Positions 40,846-51,980 are shown, counted from the first letter of the stretch. The stretch: DNA of 64,000 nt from Peptoniphilus lacrimalis DSM 7455 (GCF_000378725.1 NZ_KB900370.1:124001-188000); one strand, 5' to 3'. Notes: generated by a model not told the origin, from the sequence alone. Numbers and translations are program-made.

Positions 40846-43152
40846 TTATTTTTCAGTTTGATTTCTTAAATATTCATCAATAGATTTTGCAGCTTTTTTT
40901 CCTGCGCCCATGGCAAGAATTACTGTAGCTGATCCAGTTACGGCATCTCCACCTGCAAATATATTTTCACGACTTGTAACTGCCTCTTCGTTTATAACAA
41001 TACCACCTTTTTTATTTATTTCTAAATTTTTAGTAGTATGAGCAATTAATGGATTAGGGCTTGTTCCTAAAGCCATTATTACAGTTTGAAAATCTGCTAA
41101 AAACTCTGAACCTTCTATTGGGACAGGACTTCTTCTTCCTGATGCATCAGGTTCTCCCAATTCGTTTCTTACACATTTTAGAGATTTTACCCAACCTTTT
41201 TCATCAGCAATTATTTCAGTTGGAGCAGTAAGCATTTGAAAATCAATGCCTTCTTCTTTAGCATGGCCGACTTCTTCAATTCTTGCTGGAAGTTCTTTTT
41301 CAGTTCTTCTGTAAAGAATTGAAACATCTCCACCGAGTCTTTTTGCAACTCTTGCAGCATCCATTGCAACATTACCGCCACCTATTACTGCAATTTTTTC
41401 TCCAACATTTACAGGAGTATCATATTCTTTGTCAAAAGATTTCATTAAATTATTTCTTGTTAAAAATTCATTGGCTGAGTAAACTCCATTAAGATTTTCT
41501 CCAGGTATTCCCATAAATCTTGGTAGACCTGCACCTGAACCTATAAATATAGCTTCAAAGCCTTCATCTATTAAAGAATCTATAGTAACAGTTCTTCCAA
41601 CTATAACATCATTTTCAATTTTTACTCCCAAATTTTTTATATTTTCAACTTCTGCTTCAACTATTTTTTTGGGAAGTCTAAATTCAGGGATACCATAGAC
41701 AAGTACACCGCCACTTTTTTGTAAAGCTTCAAAGATTGTTACTTGATAGCCCATTTTAGCAAGTTCGCCAGCACATGTAAGTCCGGCAGGACCTGCACCA
41801 ATAATTGCAACTTTTTTGTCAAGTTTCTTTAAGCTTTGATTTAGTTTAACATTGTTTTCTCTAGCATAGTCTGCTGCAAATCTTTCTAGTTTTCCAATTG
41901 AAACAGCATCACCTTTTTTTGCTAGGACACAACCTTTTTCACATTGAGATTCTTGAGGACAAACTCTACCGCAAACTGCTGGAAGAGCAGTATACATTGA
42001 TAAAACCTTAGCTGATTGTTCGAAATTAGCATTGGCAATTTCTTTAATAAATCCTGGTATGTCGATAGAAACAGGACATCCCTTAACGCAACCAGGAACC
42101 TTACAATTTAAACATCTGCTTGCTTCAACCACAGCTTCTTGTGGAGTATATCCCAAGCAAACTTCATCAAAGTTTTTATTTCTAACATTTGGATCTTGTT
42201 CAGCTATTGGTGTTCTTTTCCACCTATCTTTTGCTTTTTCTATCTTAACATCATTTATTTTTTTATTTTCTAAATTTGCATCTGTAACATTAAGCCCATC
42301 TAAATTATTTTTGTGTTCAGAAAGTTCTTTTGTCTTGAAATTATCTATATATTGCTTTGATCTTGACATTGCACTGTCCCAATCAACTAGATGGCCATCA
42401 AATTCAGGACCATCAACGCAAGCAAATTTTGTTTTTCCGTCAACAAGGCAACGGCAAGCTCCGCACATGCCAGTTCCATCAACCATAATAGGATTTAATG
42501 AAACGATAGTGGGAAGATTATATTTTTTAGTAGTAAGACAGACAAATTTCATCATTATCATTGGTCCGATACATACACATTGGTCATATTTTTTCCCTTG
42601 ATTTTCATAAAGATCATCAAGCCTAGCTGTAACCATTCCCTTAAATTCATAAGAACCATCATCTGTACAAATATAAAGATTATCACAGACAGACTTTAAT
42701 TTTTCTTCAAGAATAACAAATTCTTTATTTTTTGCACCAAGAATTATGTCACAATGAAGTCCATGTTCTTTGAAAAATCTCGCTTGAGGATATACTGGAG
42801 CTGTTCCAACCCCACCTGCAACAAAAAGATATTTTTTATTTTTTAGTGTATCTAAATCCATATTGCAAAATTCTGAAGGTCTTCCCAGTGGACCCACAAA
42901 ATCTTTTAAGTAATCACCCTTATTGAGTTTGCATATCTTCTTTGTAGATTGACCTGAAGCTTGCACTACAATTTGAACTGTACCTTTTTCTAAATCATAA
43001 TCAGAAATTGTTAAAGGTATTCTTTCAGAATATTCATCAGCAATAACTATTACAAATTGACCGGGCAGCGCTGATGCAGCGACCCTTGGCGCATATATAT
43101 CAAGTGAAAATATATTTGGCGCCAATTCTTTTTTTTCAACTATCTTATTCAA
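40846..43152 (-). CDS. Fused NfnA-NfnB: NADH-dependent ferredoxin:NADP+ oxidoreductase
   Basis: About 768 residues joining two normally separate subunits. Residues 1-280 are NfnA-like: FAD domain with 'RIPLTISDYD', NAD domain 'FVAGGVGTAPVYPQARFF', and a [2Fe-2S] site in 'GMCGACRC...FACVDGPEFDGHLVDWD'. After a charged linker (about 280-320), residues 320-768 are NfnB/GltD-like: Cys clusters 'CLNCKVPGCVKGCP' and 'CGRVCPQESQCEKGC', FAD 'VAIIGAGPAGLTCAGELA', NADPH 'IAVIGGGNVAMDAARVA'. Nfn couples NADH and NADP+ to ferredoxin by flavin bifurcation. TTG 43152 is chosen, seven bases after GGAGGG. Confidence 0.9.
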   Translation of the reverse strand: MNKIVEKKELAPNIFSLDIYAPRVAASALPGQFVIVIADEYSERIPLTISDYDLEKGTVQIVVQASGQSTKKICKLNKGDYLKDFVGPLGRPSEFCNMDLDTLKNKKYLFVAGGVGTAPVYPQARFFKEHGLHCDIILGAKNKEFVILEEKLKSVCDNLYICTDDGSYEFKGMVTARLDDLYENQGKKYDQCVCIGPMIMMKFVCLTTKKYNLPTIVSLNPIMVDGTGMCGACRCLVDGKTKFACVDGPEFDGHLVDWDSAMSRSKQYIDNFKTKELSEHKNNLDGLNVTDANLENKKINDVKIEKAKDRWKRTPIAEQDPNVRNKNFDEVCLGYTPQEAVVEASRCLNCKVPGCVKGCPVSIDIPGFIKEIANANFEQSAKVLSMYTALPAVCGRVCPQESQCEKGCVLAKKGDAVSIGKLERFAADYARENNVKLNQSLKKLDKKVAIIGAGPAGLTCAGELAKMGYQVTIFEALQKSGGVLVYGIPEFRLPKKIVEAEVENIKNLGVKIENDVIVGRTVTIDSLIDEGFEAIFIGSGAGLPRFMGIPGENLNGVYSANEFLTRNNLMKSFDKEYDTPVNVGEKIAVIGGGNVAMDAARVAKRLGGDVSILYRRTEKELPARIEEVGHAKEEGIDFQMLTAPTEIIADEKGWVKSLKCVRNELGEPDASGRRSPVPIEGSEFLADFQTVIMALGTSPNPLIAHTTKNLEINKKGGIVINEEAVTSRENIFAGGDAVTGSATVILAMGAGKKAAKSIDEYLRNQTEK

Positions 43153-43202
43153 TCTTACTCCCTCCATCAATTAAATTATAGCATATTCCACATAATAAAA
43201 AC

Positions 43203-43238
43203 ATAAAAAAGAAAGCTAAGTTTTAATTTATTACTTAG
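43203..43238 (-). terminator. Weak hairpin after the NfsA-like gene (minus strand)
   Basis: CTAAGT (43216-43221) and ACTTAG (43233-43238) pair; the A-rich 43203-43214 stretch gives U-rich RNA on the minus strand. Confidence 0.45.
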
Positions 43239-43261
43239 ATAACAAATTAAGCATATATCAA

Positions 43262-44011
43262 TTATTTACTCAGTATGAATCCTTGCTTTTCGATGGATTT
43301 TAAGATATCTTTTCTTTCAATAAAACTTTTTTTAGCTTGGGTAATTACTTGATTGGTATAGGAATCAACTCTTCTATTAGCATCTCTTAAATCATAATAA
43401 GTTTGCATAATATTATCATATTCTTTAAAAGTTTCCAAATAGTCATCATAAATCTTATAAGAATTATCGAATACCTTATTTTCTAAATTCATCCTTGGTT
43501 TAACTTGTGGATTTTGGTCTATTATGCCAATGCCTAAGGCTATTACAGGAAAAGTGAGTTTGGGTAATTTTAAAATTTCTATGACCTTGTCTATGTCGTT
43601 AAAAATATTTCCAAAGTAATTAGTGCCGTATCCTAAAGATTCAGCAGCCACAACTAAATTTTGACAAGCTATATAACAATCACCGATAGATTGAAAAAGC
43701 ATTTCAAAGGAAGTAAATAAAGACTCATTTTCTCCTTTTTCTTTTGCAATTTGTGCATTTCTGAAAAGGTCAGCTATAAAAATAAAAAGTTCTGTGGTAT
43801 CTTTCATATAAGATTGTTTGCCTATTTGTGAGAGCTTATCTTTTATATTTTTATCTGTAACATGAATTATTGAATATTTTTGTAACCCATTGGCTGAAGG
43901 TGCACGATTAGAGGCTTCAAGCATCATTTTTAAATCTTCATCTCTTATTTTATCTTTAGTAAATTTTCTTATTGTTCTGTGCTTCATTAATAAATTTATA
44001 GTTTCATTCAT
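43262..44011 (-). CDS. NfsA-type nitroreductase-family flavoprotein
   Basis: A 249-residue protein. 'LLMKHRTIRKFTKDKI' and 'ASNRAPSANGLQKYSIIHV' bind FMN; 'GYGTNYFGNIFNDIDKVIEILKLPKLTFPVIALGIG' and the C-terminal 'PQVKPRM' loop are like NfsA/FRP NADPH-dependent reductases. Longer than the 174-residue nitroreductase at 7254 and of a different subgroup. RBS AAAAGGAG precedes the ATG. It lies 33 bp after hemW on the same strand, so it is likely in the lepA-hemW operon. Confidence 0.88.
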   Translation of the reverse strand: MNETINLLMKHRTIRKFTKDKIRDEDLKMMLEASNRAPSANGLQKYSIIHVTDKNIKDKLSQIGKQSYMKDTTELFIFIADLFRNAQIAKEKGENESLFTSFEMLFQSIGDCYIACQNLVVAAESLGYGTNYFGNIFNDIDKVIEILKLPKLTFPVIALGIGIIDQNPQVKPRMNLENKVFDNSYKIYDDYLETFKEYDNIMQTYYDLRDANRRVDSYTNQVITQAKKSFIERKDILKSIEKQGFILSK

Positions 44012-44044
44012 AATTTACTCCTTTTAATAATTTTAATTAAGATT

Positions 44045-45187
44045 TTATTTTATAAAATCAACTTCTACAATGTTTGAAAGGTCCCTGCCTTTTTTACTTA
44101 GGCATATTTTTTCCTCCTTAACTTCTATAAGACCATCTTTTATATGCTTATCAATTTCTTTTTCATAATATTTAAAAAAATTAGTTGAAAAAATCTCTTC
44201 GAAATTTTTGGTATCAATTCCTGAATTTAGCCTTATTCCCATAATAGAAAATTCGTTCATCCTATCTTTTTTACTTAGGATTTCAGAAAAATCTATAGGC
44301 TTTTTTTCCTTATCCAAGGACTTATAATAAGAAGAAAAAGAGCAAGTATTTGTAAATCTTTTGTCACGAAGATTAGACGAAGCGGAGAGTCCAAAACCTA
44401 AATAGTCTTTAAGTGTCCAGTAGGATAAGTTGTGCTTGCATTCAAAAGATTTCTTTGCAAAATTAGAAATTTCATATTGGTTATAACCAATTTTTTCTAA
44501 GTTATCTACAAGGTAATGATACATCTTTCTATCCATATCTTCTGATGGGAATAGAGATGAATTTTTATCATATAATTTTTTGATATTAGTATTATCTTCA
44601 ATTATCAGCGAATAATATGAAATATGATTTGGATTTAATATTTTTAAAATTTCTACAGATTCTTCTATATCTTTTAAAGTTTGGTAGGGCAGGGCAAGCA
44701 TTAAATCTATATTAAAATTTGTAAATCCAGCTTCTTTAATTTTTTCCACTGTTTTAAAAATTTCTTCTTTATTATGAATTCTTCCTATTGTTTTTAAAAT
44801 TTTATTATTGAATGATTGTGCACCGATTGAAATCCTATTTATATTAAAATTTCTATATTTTTTCAGTTTTTCTAAGGATATTGAGTTTGGATTTGCCTCT
44901 ATTGTTATTTCGATGTCTTTAGAAAAGTTAAAATTTTTAAATTCTTCTAATATTTGTCCTATGAAAATTTCATCAATTGAAGATGGAGTTCCTCCTCCTA
45001 TAAATATTGTAGAAATTTCTCTACCTTCAAGTATATCTTTATATAAATGTATTTCTTTTTTTAGATATTTAATGTATTTTTCTACTTGTTTTTCATCTAT
45101 AACAGAAGAGCAGAAGTCGCAATAATGACATCTGCTCCTACAAAAAGGTATGTGAATATATATAGATATTTTATTTTTCTTCATCAT
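44045..45187 (-). CDS. hemW: HemW, radical SAM heme chaperone-like protein
   Basis: A 380-residue radical SAM protein. '[19 protein letters not shown]' has the C-x3-C-x2-C cluster motif; the extra Cys two residues later (CDFC) is typical of HemW/HemN. '[12 protein letters not shown]', 'TIEANPNS', and '[11 protein letters not shown]' follow. It lacks the N-terminal extension of true coproporphyrinogen dehydrogenase HemN, so heme-chaperone HemW is the better name. It overlaps the end of lepA by 17 bp, a linkage common in Firmicutes. Confidence 0.92.
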   Translation of the reverse strand: MMKKNKISIYIHIPFCRSRCHYCDFCSSVIDEKQVEKYIKYLKKEIHLYKDILEGREISTIFIGGGTPSSIDEIFIGQILEEFKNFNFSKDIEITIEANPNSISLEKLKKYRNFNINRISIGAQSFNNKILKTIGRIHNKEEIFKTVEKIKEAGFTNFNIDLMLALPYQTLKDIEESVEILKILNPNHISYYSLIIEDNTNIKKLYDKNSSLFPSEDMDRKMYHYLVDNLEKIGYNQYEISNFAKKSFECKHNLSYWTLKDYLGFGLSASSNLRDKRFTNTCSFSSYYKSLDKEKKPIDFSEILSKKDRMNEFSIMGIRLNSGIDTKNFEEIFSTNFFKYYEKEIDKHIKDGLIEVKEEKICLSKKGRDLSNIVEVDFIK

Positions 45188-46982
45188 ATTTTAACACCGC
45201 CAAGAAGGCATCTTGTGGTATTTCAACATTTCCTACTTGACGCATTCTTTTCTTACCTTCTTTTTGTTTTTCAAGAAGTTTTCTCTTTCTTGAGATATCT
45301 CCACCATAGCACTTGGCAAGTACATCTTTACGAAGAGCCTTTATTGTTTCTCTAGCTATAACTTTTGTGCCTATTGCAGCTTGAATTGGGATGGCAAATT
45401 GTTGTCTTGGAATTACATCCTTAAGCTTTTCACAAATTTTTCTTGCACGATTGTAGGCACTAGCTTCGTGAACGATCATTGAAAAGGCATCTACAAGTTC
45501 ACCATTAATTAAAATATCCAGTTTAACTAGACTTGATTCTTTGTATCCTGTAAGCTCGTAATCATAAGAAGCATAACCTCTAGTCTTTGATTTTAAGGCA
45601 TCGAAGAAATCATATATAACTTCATTTAGAGGAAGGTCATATTTAATAAGAGTTCTTGTTTCTTCTAAATAAGTCATGTCAATAAAAATGCCACGTCTGT
45701 TTTGACAAAGATCCATAACAGGACCTACATAATCTGTTGGACACATTATTTCTGCCCTAACAATAGGTTCTTCCATCTTATCTATTTCTGTAGGCTCAGG
45801 CAAATTTGTTGGATTTTGAATATCTAAAATTTCTCCATCTGTTTTTTCAATTTTATATATTACTGATGGTGAAGTGGTTACAATATTTAGGTCGAATTCT
45901 CTTTCCAATCTTTCTTGAATAATATCCATATGAAGAAGACCTAAAAAACCACATCTAAATCCATAACCCAAGGCTTTTGAAGTTTCCTTTTCAAAAACTA
46001 AAGAAGCATCATTGACTTGTAACTTTTCAAGGGCATCACGAACTGATGAATACTCTTCACCTTCTCCTGGATAAATCCCACAAAAAACCATAGGAACAAC
46101 TTTTTTATATCCAGGCAAGGCTTCCTTGCATGGATTTTTTACAGAAGTAATCGTATCGCCAACTCGTGCATCACCTACAACTTTTATTGAAGCACAAATA
46201 AAACCTACATCACCAGCCGAAAGTTCATCGGAGGGTATATGACCATTAGCGGTAAAACCAACTTCAACAACTTCAAAAATTTTTCCTGTAGCCATCATTA
46301 GAATTTGATCGCCTGCTCTGACTTTCCCGTCCACAATTCTTACTTGGCAAACTACACCTCTATATGAGTCATAAATTGAATCAAAGATCAAAGCTTTAAG
46401 TGGTTTGTTTTCATCTCCACTTGGTGGTGGGAAATTATCTACAATACCATGCAAAACTTCATCAATTCCAATTCCATTTTTTGCAGAAATAAGTGGTGCA
46501 TCTTGGGCATCAATTCCTATAATATCTTCAATTTCTTTTTTTACTTCTAAAGGATGGGCTGAAGGCAGATCTATTTTATTTAATACAGGTAAAAGCTCTA
46601 AGTCTTGGTCAATTGCTAAATATACGTTGGCAAGAGTTTGAGCTTCAACTCCTTGGGTGGAATCTACCACTACAACAGCTCCCTCACAAGCCGCTAAAGA
46701 CCTTGAAACTTCATAATTAAAATCCACATGGCCAGGAGTATCTATTAAATTTAAAATATATTCTTTTCCATCTCTATCATCTTTATAAATTAGCCTGAAA
46801 GCTTTTAACTTAATTGTGATACCTCTTTCACGTTCCAAATCCATTGAGTCAAGAACTTGTTCTTCCATTTCTCTTTTTGTCAGCATACCGGTAGACTCTA
46901 TCATCCTATCGGCAAGAGTAGATTTTCCGTGGTCAATATGTGCAATTATACAAAAATTTCTAATGTTTTTTTGATTTCTCAT
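45171..46982 (-). CDS. lepA: Elongation factor 4 (LepA)
   Basis: About 603 residues. GTPase motifs G1 'AHIDHGKST', G3 'DTPGHVDF', G4 'NKID' are present, and the LepA-specific C-terminal domain has '[56 protein letters not shown]' features. It back-translocates or remodels stalled ribosomes. ATG 46982 is preferred, five bases after GAGGTG on the minus strand; a GTG at 46988 overlaps the RBS. Heads the operon lepA-hemW-nitroreductase. Confidence 0.97.
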   Translation of the reverse strand: MRNQKNIRNFCIIAHIDHGKSTLADRMIESTGMLTKREMEEQVLDSMDLERERGITIKLKAFRLIYKDDRDGKEYILNLIDTPGHVDFNYEVSRSLAACEGAVVVVDSTQGVEAQTLANVYLAIDQDLELLPVLNKIDLPSAHPLEVKKEIEDIIGIDAQDAPLISAKNGIGIDEVLHGIVDNFPPPSGDENKPLKALIFDSIYDSYRGVVCQVRIVDGKVRAGDQILMMATGKIFEVVEVGFTANGHIPSDELSAGDVGFICASIKVVGDARVGDTITSVKNPCKEALPGYKKVVPMVFCGIYPGEGEEYSSVRDALEKLQVNDASLVFEKETSKALGYGFRCGFLGLLHMDIIQERLEREFDLNIVTTSPSVIYKIEKTDGEILDIQNPTNLPEPTEIDKMEEPIVRAEIMCPTDYVGPVMDLCQNRRGIFIDMTYLEETRTLIKYDLPLNEVIYDFFDALKSKTRGYASYDYELTGYKESSLVKLDILINGELVDAFSMIVHEASAYNRARKICEKLKDVIPRQQFAIPIQAAIGTKVIARETIKALRKDVLAKCYGGDISRKRKLLEKQKEGKKRMRQVGNVEIPQDAFLAVLKYDEEK

Positions 46983-47201
46983 GTACACCTCATCTATAAA
47001 CTATAAATAAAAATTTTCATCTACTTATTAATAATTACTTAAATTTTATCATAAAAGGCAAGAAGTTAAAATATTGGCTTAATTTTCCTTTATTTTTGAG
47101 ATTTAAAATTATTTTTATTAATTTGAAACAAAATCCTACAGGCATGCAAAAAATATGCTCATAAAATAATTATGTAAATTTGGTGATTTTTTAAATTTTT
47201 C
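46983..47201. other. Divergent intergenic region between lepA and hrcA
   Basis: AT-rich and gene-free. I see no clear lepA promoter with good -35 and -10 boxes and no RNA structure; the hrcA promoter begins at 47202. Confidence 0.5.
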
Positions 47202-47230
47202 TTGACAATAACAAATATTTATCGTACTAT
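47202..47230 (+). promoter_or_regulatory. Promoter of hrcA-grpE-dnaK
   Basis: TTGACA (47202-47207), 17-base spacer, TACTAT (47225-47230); start expected near 47237, just before CIRCE. Confidence 0.9.
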
Positions 47231-47242
47231 ATATACAGATGG

Positions 47243-47269
47243 TTAGCACTCAATAAGAATGACTGCTAA
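47243..47269 (+). promoter_or_regulatory. CIRCE operator (HrcA binding site)
   Basis: TTAGCACTC (47243-47251), nine bases, GACTGCTAA (47261-47269). One base differs from the consensus right arm GAGTGCTAA. It lies in the 5' untranslated region 14 bases before hrcA, the standard arrangement for HrcA autoregulation. Confidence 0.93.
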
Positions 47270-47283
47270 CAAAGGAGGGAATT

Positions 47284-48309
47284 ATGGACAGGAGAAAAGT
47301 TGAAATTTTAAATGCCATAATAAGTTCATATATAGTTGATCCTATACCAGTTGGTTCGAGGACTTTGTCAAAAGATTATGAGCTGGGCATTTCCTCTGCA
47401 ACAATTCGTAATGAAATGGCAGATCTTGAAGATTTGGGCTATCTCAACAAGCCTCATCAATCTGCAGGAAGAATTCCATCCTATAAAGCCTATAGATTTT
47501 TTGTTGATGAAGTTTTTTCATCAGGGAAAATTATTTATGATAAAGAAATTATTAGTCAAGTAAAAGATAGGATTTTGCAAGAAACAATAGATAGTGGAGG
47601 AATTTTTAAATCTGTTGCTAAAATCTTAGCTGATTTTTCAAATTGCACTGCTTATATTGTGGCTCCGCAAAAGGCTGACACCACTATAAAAAGAATAACA
47701 CTTATGAAAATCGAATCTAATCTTATACTCCTATTGATTATAGGAAATAAAGGAGTAGTCGAAAGGCATTTCATTGAACTTTATGAGGATATAAATGAAG
47801 ATGAATTAGAACAGATTGAAAATATTATTTCTAAGGAAGTTAGTGGGATTGATTTTAATAAAATTGACCAGGTTAATATTACTTTAAAGGGTCCAATGGT
47901 TTCTTATAAGTATTTAATAGCTGAGATTTTTAAAAGACTTAAGGGCTTTAATAACAAAGTAAGTGCCATTGAATTATATTATGACGGTCTTACAAATATC
48001 TTTAATTTTGAAGAATACAAAGACCCCAAAAAAGCTCAAGAATTTATGAGTTTTATTGAAGATAGAGATTCTCTTATGGAGATTCTTTCAAACAAGAACT
48101 TTTCCAAAAATTTGGATGTTCTTATTGGAGATGAAAATAAAGCGGATTTGATGAAAAATAATTCTATTATAAGAGCTGTTTTTGTTAATTCAAATAATTT
48201 AAATGGTTCTTTGGGTCTTATTGGCCCAGCTAGGATGGATTATAAAAAACTTATCAAAACTGTTAGTATTTTTAAAAATGCCGTTGAAAAGGTACTGGAG
48301 GGAATGTAA
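47284..48309 (+). CDS. hrcA: Heat-inducible transcription repressor HrcA
   Basis: A 341-residue repressor. N-terminal winged helix 'ILNAIISSYIVDPIPVGSRTLS...SSATIRNEMADLEDLGYLNKPHQSAGRIPSYKAYRFFVD', middle GAF-like domain, and the C-terminal 'LIGPARMDYKKLI' signature. It binds the CIRCE element just upstream and represses the chaperone operon at normal temperature. RBS AAAGGAGGG. The stop overlaps the grpE start as TAATG. Confidence 0.97.
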   Translation: MDRRKVEILNAIISSYIVDPIPVGSRTLSKDYELGISSATIRNEMADLEDLGYLNKPHQSAGRIPSYKAYRFFVDEVFSSGKIIYDKEIISQVKDRILQETIDSGGIFKSVAKILADFSNCTAYIVAPQKADTTIKRITLMKIESNLILLLIIGNKGVVERHFIELYEDINEDELEQIENIISKEVSGIDFNKIDQVNITLKGPMVSYKYLIAEIFKRLKGFNNKVSAIELYYDGLTNIFNFEEYKDPKKAQEFMSFIEDRDSLMEILSNKNFSKNLDVLIGDENKADLMKNNSIIRAVFVNSNNLNGSLGLIGPARMDYKKLIKTVSIFKNAVEKVLEGM

Positions 48310-48911
48310 TGGTGGATAAAAATAAGAAAAAAGAGGATGAAAATATCTTTGATAAGAATATAAAAAATGAAGAAAATATAAAAGACGAAGATTATATCAA
48401 TGAAGAAGATAAGGATTTTTCCGAAGATTTAGAAGAAAGTTTTAAAGAGGAAGAAGCTGAAATAGAAGTAGAAGAGGAAAAAGAAAAAGGTGATGATAAG
48501 TTACAAAATTTGACAGATAAGTTTATGCGACTTCAAGCAGATTTTGTAAATTTTAGAAGGAGAACAGAAAAAGAAAAGGCTCAATATGTAGACCTTGGAA
48601 TTACAAAACTTGCAAATTCAATTTTGCCTGTTATAGATAATTTTGAAAGGTCAATGGATGCCCAAACAGATCATGATGGTTTTTTTGAGGGAATCTGCCT
48701 TATTAAAGACCAACTCATTGATGCTCTAAAGGCAAATAATATTGTAGAAATGGATGCAAAAGGTAAGAAATTTGATCCAAACTTTCATCATGCAGTCATG
48801 ACAGAAAAATCTGACGAATATGATGAGGGTATAGTAACAGAAGTTTTTCAAAAAGGTTATTTAATAAATGATAAAGTGCTAAGACCTGCAATGGTTAAGG
48901 TTTCTGAATAA
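48309..48911 (+). CDS. grpE: Nucleotide exchange factor GrpE
   Basis: A 200-residue protein. The first 60 residues are very acidic and predicted disordered; residues 60-105 form the dimerising coiled coil ('[26 protein letters not shown]'), and the C-terminal beta domain ends '[25 protein letters not shown]', the GrpE signature. It releases ADP from DnaK. Co-translated with hrcA. Confidence 0.95.
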   Translation: MVDKNKKKEDENIFDKNIKNEENIKDEDYINEEDKDFSEDLEESFKEEEAEIEVEEEKEKGDDKLQNLTDKFMRLQADFVNFRRRTEKEKAQYVDLGITKLANSILPVIDNFERSMDAQTDHDGFFEGICLIKDQLIDALKANNIVEMDAKGKKFDPNFHHAVMTEKSDEYDEGIVTEVFQKGYLINDKVLRPAMVKVSE

Positions 48912-48924
48912 GGAGGAATATATT

Positions 48925-50763
48925 ATGAGTAAAATTATAGGAATAGACTTAGGTACAACAAATTCAGCAGTAGCTGTTATGGAAGGTGGCTCACCGATTA
49001 TAATACCAAATATTGAAGGAAATAGAACAACACCTTCAGTAGTTGCTTTTACAAAAGACGGTGAAAGACTTGTTGGTGAAACTGCAAAGCGTCAAGCAAT
49101 TACAAATCCTGATAGAACTGTTTCATCTATAAAAAGAGAAATGGGTACTGACCACAAGATCACAATTGATGATAAGACTTATACTCCACAAGATATATCT
49201 GCAATGATATTACAAAAATTAAAATCTGATGCAGAATCTTATTTGGGAGAAAAAATTACAGATGCAGTAATTACAGTTCCAGCTTACTTTACTGATGCTC
49301 AAAGACAAGCAACAAAGGATGCAGGTAAAATTGCAGGTTTAAATGTTAAAAGAATTGTAAACGAACCTACTGCAGCATCTCTTGCTTATGGTATGGATAA
49401 GGATGGAGAATCTCAAACAATTATGGTTTATGACCTTGGTGGAGGAACATTTGATGTTTCTATTCTAGAACTTTCTGACGGAGTTTTCGAAGTTCGTGCT
49501 ACAAGAGGTAACAACAGACTTGGTGGAGATGACTTCGATAACAGACTTATTGATTATATAGCAGAAGAATTTAAAAAAGAAAATTCTATTGACTTAAGAG
49601 ATGACAAGATGAGTCTTCAAAGATTAAAAGAAGCAGCAGAAAAAGCTAAAAAGGAACTTTCTTCAAGAATGACTTCCAACATTAATTTACCTTTCATCAC
49701 TGCAACAGCTTCTGGTCCACTTCACTTAAATATGGATATTACAAGAGCTAAGTTTGATGAACTTACAAGTGATCTTGTAAAGAAAACTGAAGATCCTGTA
49801 ACAAATGCTCTTAAAGATGCTGGTCTTTCAGCTTCAGATATAGATAAAGTTTTATTAGTTGGTGGTTCTACAAGAATCCCTGCAGTTCAAGAATGTATAA
49901 AAAGATTAATAGGAAAGAATCCACAAAAAGATATCAATCCTGATGAATGTGTTGCTTTAGGTGCAGCTATTCAAGGTGGAGTTTTATCTGGAGATGTTAA
50001 AGATCTTCTTCTTCTTGATGTAACACCACTTTCTCTAGGAATTGAAACTATGGGTAATATTACTACAAGATTGATTGAAAGAAATACAACAATTCCTACT
50101 AAAAAATCACAAATATTTACAACTGCTGCTGACAATCAAACTTCAGTTGAAATTCACGTTCTTCAAGGTGAAAGACAAATGGCAAAAGACAATGTAACTT
50201 TAGGAAGATTTAATCTTGATGGAATAGCTCCAGCAAGACGTGGAGTTCCACAAATTGAAGTTACTTTTGATATAGATGCAAATGGTATAGTTAATGTTTC
50301 TGCTAAAGATTTAGGTACAGGAAAAGAACAACACATCACCATAACTTCATCTTCAAACTTAACTGATGAAGAAATAGATAAGAAAGTTAAAGAAGCTGAA
50401 ATGTATGCCAAGGAAGATGAAAAGAATAAGAATTTAATTGAAGCTAGAAATAATGCAGATTCAATTATTTATCAATCTGAATCAACTTTAAAAGATGTCG
50501 AAGGAAAAATTTCTGAAGACGAAAAGAAGAAGATTGAAGATGCTGTTGAAGCTTTGAAATCTGTTAAGGATTCTGATAATTTAGAAGATATTAAGAAGAA
50601 AACTGAAGACTTAACACAAGCTTTCTATAGTGTATCTGAAAAGATCTATAAGGATAATGCAAATAAAGGACAAGGAGAAAATCCACAAGGACAAAAATCA
50701 GACGATGATGTTGTAGATGCTGATTATGAAGTTGTAGATGACGAAGAAGATTCAAATAAATAA
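48925..50763 (+). CDS. dnaK: Chaperone protein DnaK (Hsp70)
   Basis: A 612-residue Hsp70. '[19 protein letters not shown]', '[14 protein letters not shown]' and '[14 protein letters not shown]' are the nucleotide-binding motifs; the peptide-binding domain begins near residue 360 ('[17 protein letters not shown]'). The acidic C-terminus ends '[12 protein letters not shown]'. RBS AGGAGGAAT. A strong terminator follows, separating dnaJ. Confidence 0.98.
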   Translation: MSKIIGIDLGTTNSAVAVMEGGSPIIIPNIEGNRTTPSVVAFTKDGERLVGETAKRQAITNPDRTVSSIKREMGTDHKITIDDKTYTPQDISAMILQKLKSDAESYLGEKITDAVITVPAYFTDAQRQATKDAGKIAGLNVKRIVNEPTAASLAYGMDKDGESQTIMVYDLGGGTFDVSILELSDGVFEVRATRGNNRLGGDDFDNRLIDYIAEEFKKENSIDLRDDKMSLQRLKEAAEKAKKELSSRMTSNINLPFITATASGPLHLNMDITRAKFDELTSDLVKKTEDPVTNALKDAGLSASDIDKVLLVGGSTRIPAVQECIKRLIGKNPQKDINPDECVALGAAIQGGVLSGDVKDLLLLDVTPLSLGIETMGNITTRLIERNTTIPTKKSQIFTTAADNQTSVEIHVLQGERQMAKDNVTLGRFNLDGIAPARRGVPQIEVTFDIDANGIVNVSAKDLGTGKEQHITITSSSNLTDEEIDKKVKEAEMYAKEDEKNKNLIEARNNADSIIYQSESTLKDVEGKISEDEKKKIEDAVEALKSVKDSDNLEDIKKKTEDLTQAFYSVSEKIYKDNANKGQGENPQGQKSDDDVVDADYEVVDDEEDSNK

Positions 50764-50783
50764 TTTATAAAATTTAATAAAAA

Positions 50784-50818
50784 TAAAGTTGCAGGGAAAC
50801 TTGCAACTTTAATTTTTT
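50784..50818 (+). terminator. Terminator between dnaK and dnaJ
   Basis: TAAAGTTGCA (50784-50793) and TGCAACTTTA (50802-50811) pair perfectly around an 8-base loop, followed by six T. Confidence 0.92.
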
Positions 50819-50852
50819 GTTGTATTTTATTATATTTCTAGCGAGGTGAGTG

Positions 50853-51980
50853 ATGAGAAATTTTTATGAAATCCTTGATGTCACAGAAAATGTAACAAAG
50901 GAAGAATTAAAAAGCTCCTATAAAAAAATGGCAAAAAAATATCACCCGGACCTTAATCCTGGAGATAAAGAGGCTGAAGAAAAATTTAAAGAAATTAATT
51001 ATGCTTATGAAGTTTTGTCTGATGATGAAAAAAGACAAATATATGATACCTATGGAGAAGAAGGCTTAAAGGGAAATTATTCCACTTCTGGAGGTGGATT
51101 TGGAGGATTTTCTGATATTTTTGATGATATCTTCGATATATTTGGAAGTGGTGGAGGTTTCTCATCTTCATCATATAAGAGAAGTAAAAATTATCCACAA
51201 AAGGGTACAGATATAAATGTAGAAATTACCCTAGATTTCTTTGAGGCTGTATTTGGTTGTCAAAAAGAAATTAATGTTAAGGTAACAGATGATTGCCCAA
51301 AATGTCATGGTCAAAAAGCTGAGCCAGGTACAAGTAAAAATACTTGCGATAAATGTCATGGCGAGGGACAAATAAGAGTAGAAACTGCCTCTGCCTTTGG
51401 AAGAATTGTCAGAACAACAATCTGTGATAAGTGCCACGGTAGCGGAGAAATTATTGAGAAAGCTTGTACAAAATGTAAGGGCAAGGGTAAAATATTAAAT
51501 TCTAAGAAGATAAATGTAAAAATTCCTGCAGGTGTTGATAATGGAAATATAGTATCACTTCCAAACCAAGGTAATTCTGGAGATAATGGTGGCGGCAAGG
51601 GAGATATATATGTTTATATAAAAGTACGTGAAGATTCAATTTTCAAAAGACGTGGCAATGATTTATTTATTGATATGCCTATAACTTATTCTGATGCAGT
51701 CTTAGGCGGAACTATAAAAGTTCCTACCTTAAAGAAAATAGTAGATTACGATATACCAAAAGCCACTAAAGGTGGAACAACCTTTAAGTTAAAAGGGCAA
51801 GGAGTTCCTTTCGTAAATAAAAATATAAAGGGAGATCTTTATTTTACAGTTAATATTTTAATTCCTAAGAAAATTTCTGAAGAAGAAAGGAAAATTCTTG
51901 AAAAACTTAGGGACAATGATACGGAAATAAAGCATGAGCAAAAGAATTTCTTTGAAAAAGTAAAAGATTTCTTTGATTGA
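50853..51980 (+). CDS. dnaJ: Chaperone protein DnaJ
   Basis: About 375 residues. J domain with His-Pro-Asp ('KKYHPDLNPG'), Gly/Phe-rich region (about 72-105), four zinc repeats C-x2-C-x-G-x (CPKCHGQK, CDKCHGEG, CDKCHGSG, CTKCKGKG) and two C-terminal beta domains: a type I DnaJ. It stimulates DnaK ATPase. ATG 50853 follows GAGGTGA; the adjacent GTG 50850 is less likely. Expression beyond the dnaK terminator depends on read-through or a promoter not clearly seen. Confidence 0.96.
   Translation: MRNFYEILDVTENVTKEELKSSYKKMAKKYHPDLNPGDKEAEEKFKEINYAYEVLSDDEKRQIYDTYGEEGLKGNYSTSGGGFGGFSDIFDDIFDIFGSGGGFSSSSYKRSKNYPQKGTDINVEITLDFFEAVFGCQKEINVKVTDDCPKCHGQKAEPGTSKNTCDKCHGEGQIRVETASAFGRIVRTTICDKCHGSGEIIEKACTKCKGKGKILNSKKINVKIPAGVDNGNIVSLPNQGNSGDNGGGKGDIYVYIKVREDSIFKRRGNDLFIDMPITYSDAVLGGTIKVPTLKKIVDYDIPKATKGGTTFKLKGQGVPFVNKNIKGDLYFTVNILIPKKISEEERKILEKLRDNDTEIKHEQKNFFEKVKDFFD

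Noticed and set aside
42032-42601. 189-residue plus-strand open frame inside the nfn gene
   Set aside because: It lies antisense within strongly conserved coding sequence and shows no family motifs or RBS.
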